NCBI GenBank assembly: GCA_965237785.1
Contig: OZ250159.1
Coordinates: 310,001-374,000 of the forward strand
Origin: UBA6522 sp965237785
GTDB lineage: Bacteria; Pseudomonadota; Gammaproteobacteria; Steroidobacterales; Rariloculaceae
DNA length: 64,000 nucleotides
Reading direction: 5' to 3'
Shown: positions 57,970 through 64,000 of the stretch, in pieces
How the letters are laid out: each line of letters begins with the position of its first letter
Numbering within the stretch: the first letter of the stretch is position 1
Notes under the pieces: generated by a model
Seen by the model: the letters and a program-made list of their open reading frames with translations, nothing else
Databases searched by the model: none
What the model was told of the DNA's origin: nothing
Translations under genes and position numbers: made by a program

Positions 57970-59358
57970 ATGACTGTAGATTCGCTACGTTTCAATGACA
58001 GAATCAATAGCCAAGAACAATGCGAGGGTCTGGATGAGATGGCTCGCGAAAACACAATATTTTCTCTGGTATCTAAAGAAGACCTTGAGGCACAAGGGCC
58101 CAGCATCTATCTGTCGGGAGAGGGGATGCATATTACCGACCAGAAAGGGCGTAGGTATCTTGAAATGTTGAGCTCTACCACCCGCTCAAATTCTTTGGGG
58201 TACGGTAGTGAAGAAATTGCTCAGGTCATGTATGACCAAGCGATCAAAATGCAATATTCCGGCGCTGGTCTATATTTAAGTGAGCCTCAGGTTGTGTTAG
58301 CTGCCAAGTTGGCAGAACTGGCGCCAGGTGATCTTTCCAAAATTTGTTTGGTAAGCGGTGGTTCTGAAGCTACTGAAACCTCGATTAAGCTGGCGCGACA
58401 GTATCTGCACCAAAGTGGCAACAAGCCCCGTGCCTACAAAGTAATTTCACGTTGGAATGCCTATCATGGTTCCACGATGGGCGCCCTTTCGGTGACGGAT
58501 TGGTTGGAAGTTCGCGAAATTGAAGCGCCACGTGTTCCTGGGGTTAGTTTCGTAGCCAATCCCATGTGTTATCGCAACCCGTTTAATATGGATGAAGAGG
58601 CCTATTCCGAACATTGTGCCCAGCACCTGGAGCGACAGATTTTGCATGAAGGGCCAGACCAGGTGATGGCCTTTATCGGTGAACCGATTATGCAGGCCAA
58701 CGGTGTTCAGATCCCGTCCAAAAAGTACTGGAAAACCGCTCGTGAAATCTGTGATCACTATGGTGTGTTGCTGATCATGGATGAGGTAATAACTGGCTTT
58801 GGCCGAACCGGCCATTGGTTTGCAGCGGAGTACTTTGGTATTGAGCCGGATATTCTAAATTTGGCCAAGTCGATGGGTGCCGGTTTCGCACCCATTGGTG
58901 CCGTCATGACAACACCTGAGATCGCAGAAACCATGCCACTGTTCCGCCATGTACACACCTTTGGCGGCCACGCGATCTGTTCTGCTGTAGCGAACAAGGT
59001 TATTGAGATCAAAGAACGTGATGGGCTGATCGACAATGCCAAGAACTTGGGCGAGCAGTTTGGTGCAGACCTTAAAGCTGCCCTTGGTGATCATCCGATT
59101 GTTGGTGATGTTCGCGGTTTGGGTTTTTGGCACGCGATTGATTTTACCAGCGACAAGAGTACCAAGGCTGTGTTCGAAGACGATACGGTTAGGGCGGTCG
59201 TTCAGCGAATTCGGGATCATGGTGTGATCGTGGGGCCAATTGGTACGTCACTGGAAATTGCACCACCACTTATTGCCGCTAAAGAGCAGCTCGATGAATG
59301 TGTCCGGGTGTGCGCTCAAAGTATCGACGAGATTGCGAAGGAAAGATCGCTGGTTTGA
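57970..59358 (+). CDS. Class III aminotransferase (omega-amino acid:pyruvate type)
   Basis: A 462-residue PLP enzyme. GSEATETSIKLARQY binds cofactor phosphate, WNAYHGSTMGALS stacks on the ring, LLIMDEVITGFGRTG carries the Asp, and LAKSMGAGFAPIGAV holds the Schiff-base Lys. Family members use taurine, beta-alanine, GABA or other terminal amines. ATG 57970 was chosen; the ribosome site is weak. It is the first gene of the operon now separated from its upstream region by IS630. The host-atypical, AT-rich codon use is shared with the following genes. Confidence 0.93.
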   Translation: MTVDSLRFNDRINSQEQCEGLDEMARENTIFSLVSKEDLEAQGPSIYLSGEGMHITDQKGRRYLEMLSSTTRSNSLGYGSEEIAQVMYDQAIKMQYSGAGLYLSEPQVVLAAKLAELAPGDLSKICLVSGGSEATETSIKLARQYLHQSGNKPRAYKVISRWNAYHGSTMGALSVTDWLEVREIEAPRVPGVSFVANPMCYRNPFNMDEEAYSEHCAQHLERQILHEGPDQVMAFIGEPIMQANGVQIPSKKYWKTAREICDHYGVLLIMDEVITGFGRTGHWFAAEYFGIEPDILNLAKSMGAGFAPIGAVMTTPEIAETMPLFRHVHTFGGHAICSAVANKVIEIKERDGLIDNAKNLGEQFGADLKAALGDHPIVGDVRGLGFWHAIDFTSDKSTKAVFEDDTVRAVVQRIRDHGVIVGPIGTSLEIAPPLIAAKEQLDECVRVCAQSIDEIAKERSLV

Positions 59359-59413
59359 TAGACCGATGATCCAATACTGTGTCAAGTGAGAAATATCAAA
59401 TGGGTCTGAATTG

Positions 59414-60274
59414 ATGGGTGCCGTGAACAGCTATGCAATGCCGTTTTCCAATGTGTCGCACTTGCATTTCGAGGAAAAACTGCGTGCTACGCAGTTGGCT
59501 GGTTGGAGTGAAATGTCGATTATGCCCATTCAGGTACAGCAGATTGTTGCCCGGGGTATGAGCATACCGACCATGCTCCTTATGGCTGCTGACTATGGTG
59601 TGCGTATTTCGCGACTTGATCCGCTGAACACTTGGACCAGGATTTGGCTGCCAGATAACATGGATGATGAATATGTCGCAACAGTGGATACAAGGGCAGA
59701 TGTTTTTTTTGCTCTGACTGATGCACTTGGCTGTAGTCATATGAGTTTGAATGCCACTTTCCCTCTTAATGCCATGCCTTTTGACGAAATTGTCGAGCAC
59801 TACGTAGCAATTGGCGAGCGCGCCAAAGAGCATGGATTGATATGTGATCTGGAGCCGATCCCTCTCTGGGGAGTTCCGACGCTTGCAATGGGCTGGGACA
59901 TTGTCAGGGAGGCAGGCGCATCAAATGGAGGAATTGTCTTTGATACATGGCATTTCGTCCGCAGCAAATCCAGTTTAGATACGCTGAGGGAAATTCCCTG
60001 CGATCAAATTCATTGCGTGCAACTGTCGGATGGCCCTGTCGAACTGCCGGCAGGTGTCACAATTAAGGAAAACTGCTATGACAGATTGTTTCCCGGTGAT
60101 GGTGAGTTTCCCAATGCCGAGGTTGTTCAAATCCTTGCCGAAAAGGGTGCGCTCAACGAATTGGGTCCAGAAGTCTTCTCACCGATGCTGAATGATATGA
60201 CGACTGAGCAAGTAGCCAAGAAATCCGCTGCGTCCATAGAGCGCACTCTGGAAGCGGCAGGCGTTGCAGCTTAG
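59414..60274 (+). CDS. Sugar-phosphate isomerase/epimerase-like TIM barrel (AP endonuclease 2 fold)
   Basis: A 286-residue TIM barrel of the xylose-isomerase-like superfamily. Candidate metal ligands are Glu in ICDLEPIPLWG, Asp and His in FDTWHFVRS, and Glu in LGPEVFSPML. Relatives include hydroxypyruvate isomerase, tagatose epimerase and dehydratases such as 2-keto-myo-inositol dehydratase. ATG 59414 follows a TTG. It lies 55 bp after the aminotransferase gene and is likely cotranscribed. Its reaction is not deducible. Confidence 0.87.
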   Translation: MGAVNSYAMPFSNVSHLHFEEKLRATQLAGWSEMSIMPIQVQQIVARGMSIPTMLLMAADYGVRISRLDPLNTWTRIWLPDNMDDEYVATVDTRADVFFALTDALGCSHMSLNATFPLNAMPFDEIVEHYVAIGERAKEHGLICDLEPIPLWGVPTLAMGWDIVREAGASNGGIVFDTWHFVRSKSSLDTLREIPCDQIHCVQLSDGPVELPAGVTIKENCYDRLFPGDGEFPNAEVVQILAEKGALNELGPEVFSPMLNDMTTEQVAKKSAASIERTLEAAGVAA

Positions 60275-60334
60275 CCGATACAAAGTGCGAATGATCGAGA
60301 AAAGACATAGATTCAAAATTACCGGGAAAAAAGT

Positions 60335-62137
60335 ATGAAATTAACAGGCGGACAGATTGTTGCGAAAGCCTTAAAAGAATATGGGGTCGAATACGTAGCG
60401 GGTGTTCCCGGTCATGGTATTTGGTCTTTGTTTGACGCGTTCTTGCAAGAAGGTTCTGAAATTCCTTTTGTTCAGGTGATGCACGAGCAAAGCGCTGTGC
60501 ATATGGCGGATGGCTACTATCGTGCCTGTGGCAAACCCATGGCCTGTTCAACCTCGATCGGCCCGGGTGCGACTAATACCATTATTGGTCTGGCTACCTG
60601 CTACGCTGATTCAACGGCCGTGTTTTATGTGTCTGGTGGGCCGGCCACCCATATGAAAGGCCACGGCGTGCTGCAGGAGATTGAACGCCAGCAGGAAAAT
60701 GCTTTTCCGCGGATTACCGAACAGGTTACCAAGCGTGTTTATAAAGCAGGCCGTGTCGATGAATTGCCCTTTATGATGCACCGTGCGTTTAATACTATGC
60801 TTACCGGCCGCCCAGGACCGGTACATCTTGAAGTGCCCATGGACATACAGACTGAAGCGGCGGATGTAGAAATTCATCCCCTAGAAAAACGTATGGCAGT
60901 TGGTACTAGTCATCCTGATCCGGTAGCCGTAAAAAAGGCGGTTGCCTTATTGTTATCCGCTGAACGCCCAGTGATCGTAGCCGGTGGCGGTGCTATCTCA
61001 GCAAATGCCTCGATAGCTTTGCGTGCATTGTCGGAAAAGATTGGTGCGGCAGTATCCGCAACCTGGAACGGTAAAGGCGCCTTTCCTGAAGATCATCAGT
61101 TGAGTATTGGTGCTGTGGGTCAAACCGGGACCAGTTGCGGTAACGAAATCACTGCAGGTGCCGATGTGGTGGTGTCGGTGGGCTGTCGCTTTACCGACTG
61201 GTCGGCGTCAAGCTATCGCAAGGGAGCCAGTTTTTCGCTACCGCCGGGTAAGTTGATTCACATAGATCTGGACCATCATGAAATTGGTAAAAACTACCCA
61301 ACCGAGGTTGGCATTGTTGCCGATGCTCGAGTGACGTTGGAAGCTATTGTTGATGCGATTTCAGTGGAGCAGTCTGCAGTTGTCTTAGGTAAGCGAAAAT
61401 CGTTTTTTGCGGATATCCAGGCAAAAAAGGAAGCTTGGGAATCCATGCTGGCTGCACGACGGGATTCAACGGAAGCACCGTTCACGTCACAGTTTCCACT
61501 GGGTGTGCTGCGCGAAGTAATGGATCGTCATGGCATTGTTCTGGCTGGATCGGGTAACACCCAGGGCGCAGTTAAACAAACCTTCCCAGTTTATGAACCG
61601 AGGACTCATCTGACCTCTGGTAGCTATTCACCCATGGGCTGGGCTGTTCCTGCTGCACTGGGAGCGAAGCTCGCCTGCCCGGACAAACAAGTTGTTGCTG
61701 TGCTTGGTGATGGTGATTTTATGATGTCGTTGGCAGAAATGGGTACAGCAGTGATGAACAATATCGCGGCGGTTTTTTTGGTTCAAAATAATAGCGGCTA
61801 TATGTCTATTCGCGGCGGGCAACGCAAATTTCTGGGTCGTCATGTCGCCAGTGAGTTCAACTATCATCAAGGCAATGGTAAGCCTTATTCAGCGAAAATC
61901 AGCGAATTGGCGAATAACTTCGGCCTGAAATCCTGGAACGTTACCAAAGCAAGAGAATTACGTCCCGCCCTTGAAACAGCACTTTCGTGCGGTGGGCCGG
62001 CATTGGTTGAGGTCATTACGTCCCGTGATGCAGCCGGACCTTTCACGCCGGGCTGGTGGGATTTCCCCTCTCCTGCTTACTACGAACCCGAGCAAGAAGC
62101 ATATGCTGAAGGCCGTGCGCTAGAACAGCATATGTAA
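60335..62137 (+). CDS. Thiamine-diphosphate-dependent enzyme (acetolactate synthase-like)
   Basis: A 600-residue ThDP enzyme with three domains: PYR (catalytic Glu in VMHEQSAVHMADGYYR, about residue 50), central (VALLLSAERPVIVAGGGAIS) and PP (GDGDFMMSLAEMGTAVMNN then IAAVFLVQNN, the magnesium-ThDP motif). It resembles acetolactate synthases and 2-oxoacid decarboxylases but is not obviously sulfoacetaldehyde acetyltransferase. In this operon it could decarboxylate or ligate a 2-oxoacid made by transamination or dehydrogenation. Confidence 0.92.
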   Translation: MKLTGGQIVAKALKEYGVEYVAGVPGHGIWSLFDAFLQEGSEIPFVQVMHEQSAVHMADGYYRACGKPMACSTSIGPGATNTIIGLATCYADSTAVFYVSGGPATHMKGHGVLQEIERQQENAFPRITEQVTKRVYKAGRVDELPFMMHRAFNTMLTGRPGPVHLEVPMDIQTEAADVEIHPLEKRMAVGTSHPDPVAVKKAVALLLSAERPVIVAGGGAISANASIALRALSEKIGAAVSATWNGKGAFPEDHQLSIGAVGQTGTSCGNEITAGADVVVSVGCRFTDWSASSYRKGASFSLPPGKLIHIDLDHHEIGKNYPTEVGIVADARVTLEAIVDAISVEQSAVVLGKRKSFFADIQAKKEAWESMLAARRDSTEAPFTSQFPLGVLREVMDRHGIVLAGSGNTQGAVKQTFPVYEPRTHLTSGSYSPMGWAVPAALGAKLACPDKQVVAVLGDGDFMMSLAEMGTAVMNNIAAVFLVQNNSGYMSIRGGQRKFLGRHVASEFNYHQGNGKPYSAKISELANNFGLKSWNVTKARELRPALETALSCGGPALVEVITSRDAAGPFTPGWWDFPSPAYYEPEQEAYAEGRALEQHM

Positions 62138-62277
62138 GTCGAGTATATGTCGCCGCTGCAAACAAAAAGGGGTTGTCGGATGGCGACCCATTGGTTAGAA
62201 GACCTGAGTTTGCATCGGGTTGGGAGGTCTCTGTTTGTTCCAAATCTCCATCGGTTTACACCGCTTTCCTAGGTTAT

Positions 62278-62313
62278 AAAGATAGGGTTAAAGATAGGGT
62301 TTAAGGATAGGTT
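62278..62313. repeat. Three 12-bp tandem repeats before the dehydrogenase gene
   Basis: AAAGATAGGGTT occurs at 62278-62289 and 62290-62301, with a degenerate third unit TAAGGATAGGTT at 62302-62313, ending 7 bp before the ATG at 62320. The AGGATAGG of the last unit could act as the ribosome site, and the repeat number may tune initiation. Confidence 0.85.
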
Positions 62314-62319
62314 CTTGAG

Positions 62320-63636
62320 ATGACTTACAAATTAAAATCTCGTGTTGAACATGAGCAGAATGCTTTGTCGGGTGCCCAGTTGACCGAGATAGTGAACAAA
62401 ATTGTGGATGATGTGGCGGCCCGAGGTGATGCTGCAGTTCGAGAAATGTCGCTCAAATTTGACAACTTGGAACGCGACAATTTTCAATTTTCGGATGCTG
62501 AAATTGATAGCTGCGTCGCGAGTCTAAGTGACAGTGAGCGGTCGGATATTCTATTTGCACGAGATCAGGTGCGGTGTTTTGCTGAGGCGCAGCGCACCTG
62601 TATAACAGACCTGGAGGTTGAAACCCTGCCGGGTGTTGTTCTGGGCCACAAAAACATTCCCGTACAAAATGCAGGCTGCTATGTGCCAGGTGGGCGTTAT
62701 CCTTTGTTGGCTTCGGCACATATGTCGGTATTGACCGCCAAGGTTGCCGGCTGCGAGCGGGTGATTACGTGTGCGCCACCCTTTAAGGGCCAGCCGGCTA
62801 ATTTTATTGTGGCCACACAGTACTTTGCCGGTGCTGATGAAATTTATTGCGTGGGTGGTGTTCAGGCAATTGCTGCTATGGCGTTGGGCACGGAGACTAT
62901 CCAGCCAACAGATATGATCGTTGGCCCAGGAAATTCCTACGTTGCTGAAGCCAAGCGAATTCTGTTTGGCCGAGTTGGTATTGATCTTCTTGCGGGCCCT
63001 ACGGAAACGCTAGTGATTGCGGATGACACAGCGGATCCGGAAGTTTGTGCAACAGATTTGATTGGGCAGGCTGAACACGGCCCGGATTCGCCGGTTGTCT
63101 TGCTGACCAATTCGGAAGCGTTGGCGAAAGCAACGATTAAGGAAATTGAGCGTCTTCTAACCATTCTGCCAACCGCAGACGTCGCTCGTATCGCTTGGGA
63201 TAACCTCGGTGAAGTGATCGTTTGTGAGAACCACGAAGAGATCGTGCGTGAAGCGGATGCCCTTGCATCAGAGCACGTTCAGGTGATGACCGAAGACCCG
63301 GACTACTACCTGAATAATATGAAAAACTACGGAGCCTTGCTCCTTGGCGAACGCACGAATGTTGCCTATGGCGATAAAGTTATTGGTACCAATCATACCT
63401 TGCCGACCAAACAGGCCGCGCGTTAAACGGGTGGTTTATGGGTTGGAAAATTCCTGAGAACCTGCACTTTCCAGAAAATACTGACCGATGAAGCAACCAC
63501 AATGGTGGGTGAGTACTGCTCGCGCCTATGAGTGCTGGAAGGTTTTGCCGGACATGCTGAGCAGGCAAATGTTCGAGTGCGAAAATTTGGCCACAAGAAA
63601 GTGCCTTATGCTCAGTCGGCTAAGGTTGGCTTGTAG
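62320..63636 (+). pseudogene. Histidinol-dehydrogenase-like gene interrupted by two in-frame stops
   Basis: Codons 1-368 encode a HisD-family dehydrogenase: VQNAGCYVPGGRYPLLAS, MIVGPGNSYVAEAKR, IDLLAGPTETLVIAD, LIGQAEHGPDSPVVLL (zinc Gln/His) and ASEHVQVM. TAA at 63424 then replaces the Tyr of the usual AARYTGG. The same frame continues as TGGLWVGKFLRTCTFQKILT and EATTMVGEYCSRL, meets TGA at 63529, and resumes VLEGFAGHAEQANVRVRKFG to TAG at 63634. Joined, it is 438 codons, normal for the family. The sequence is closest in style to sulfopropanediol dehydrogenase (HpsN) rather than biosynthetic HisD. Confidence 0.85.
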
Positions 63637-63773
63637 ATTTTGTTTTTTGGAAAACAAAAAAGGTTATTCAGAATCTGATGCTAGTTCTCTAACTAGTAGT
63701 AGATTCATGAGAGGTGGCTAGAAAGATGAAAAGGTAGTGATGTATTTTGGCAATAATTTACTGAGGGTGTTTT

Positions 63774-64000
63774 GTGAAAGGTATTGATTGGACGATTGTT
63801 GTCGCCTTTTTGTTGCTTACGCTGTGTATTGGTTTGTGGACAAGCCGCAAAGCAGCTGTTGACAAATCGAGCTACTTTTTGGGTTCCAGAAAAATGCCCT
63901 GGTGGCTTCTGGGTATGTCTATGGTGGCCACTACCTTTTCTACAGACACACCTAACCTGGTCACAAATATTGTTCGTACCAGCGGTGTAGCGGGGAACTG
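63774..64000 (+). CDS. Sodium:solute symporter (SSS family), N-terminal part, runs off right edge
   Basis: From GTG 63774 (GAGGGTG upstream) an open frame continues to the window end, beginning MKGIDWTIVVAFLLLTLCIG with SSYFLGSRKMPWWLLGMSM and VATTFSTDTPNLVTNI. The pattern FLG.R..pWW..G.Sm.AT.FS.DTP is the conserved start of sodium:solute symporters. About 75 codons are present. It is the probable uptake system for the substrate of the aminotransferase operon. Confidence 0.88.
   Translation, partial: MKGIDWTIVVAFLLLTLCIGLWTSRKAAVDKSSYFLGSRKMPWWLLGMSMVATTFSTDTPNLVTNIVRTSGVAGN

Noticed and set aside
63529..63531. TGA in the HisD-like gene as a selenocysteine codon
   Set aside because: An earlier in-frame TAA would already end translation, no selenoprotein is known in this family, and no SECIS-like hairpin is evident immediately after it.

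Overview
The window looks like a GC-rich, probably gammaproteobacterial chromosome from an uncultured, metabolically versatile marine or host-associated lineage. This is inferred from the gene families (TRAP and TTT transporters, TonB receptor, DUF6152 proteins, many oxidoreductases), not from a marker gene. No rRNA, intact tRNA, CRISPR array or replication origin is visible.

Region 1 (1-12.4 kb, nearly all minus strand): a sulfotransferase-like gene coupled to a class IV aminotransferase, a DUF885 lipoprotein peptidase, a YtrA-type GntR/ABC operon whose permease is frameshifted, a toxin-antitoxin (TA) pair with a gutted toxin inside a decayed segmental duplication, a VOC protein, a D-2-hydroxyacid dehydrogenase, an AAA/DUF4143 ATPase, a short PEP-synthase-like protein and an M24 peptidase-like protein. 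Region 2 (12.6-30.7 kb) is a catabolic and transport block: TctCBA with a Gfo/Idh/MocA dehydrogenase, a nitronate monooxygenase-like protein and a cyclase-family hydrolase opposite a gamma-resorcylate-decarboxylase-like amidohydrolase, a TRAP transporter, a TonB-dependent receptor, and a hydroxyisobutyrate-type dehydrogenase. Region 3 (30.7-41.3 kb): a monooxygenase-fold protein, a metallo-beta-lactamase-fold lipoprotein with two EF-hand loops, alanine dehydrogenase with a divergent Lrp regulator, pyruvate carboxylase, a Phd/Doc-like TA pair, and a saccharopine-dehydrogenase-like protein. Five related secreted proteins (DUF6152 N-terminus and/or a shared C-terminal domain) are scattered from 17 to 48 kb.

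Region 4 (41.3-52.5 kb) is a genomic scrapyard built around Fic proteins. It holds an intact winged-helix Fic protein with a degenerate motif, a relic of a second copy of that locus, a rearranged Fic pseudogene, and an intact canonical Fic protein behind four direct repeats. It also holds a PIN/antitoxin pair, an orphan antitoxin, two paralogous MFS transporters, and fragments of IS21, an integrase, a probable relaxase and IS6.

At 52,525-52,569 lies the 3' half of a tRNA-Pro(CGG) gene, a typical integration footprint. By its orientation, host DNA lies to the left and an integrated island to the right. Consistent with this, sequence to the right is visibly AT-richer and holds a HigBA pair, a DDE transposase and a MocR regulator divergent from a catabolic operon (class III aminotransferase, sugar-isomerase-like protein, ThDP enzyme, histidinol-dehydrogenase-like gene, Na+/solute symporter). 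An IS630 element sits in the divergent promoter region, and the dehydrogenase gene carries two in-frame stops. The operon could serve sulfonate catabolism, but its substrate is unproven and it is the best candidate here for an undescribed pathway.
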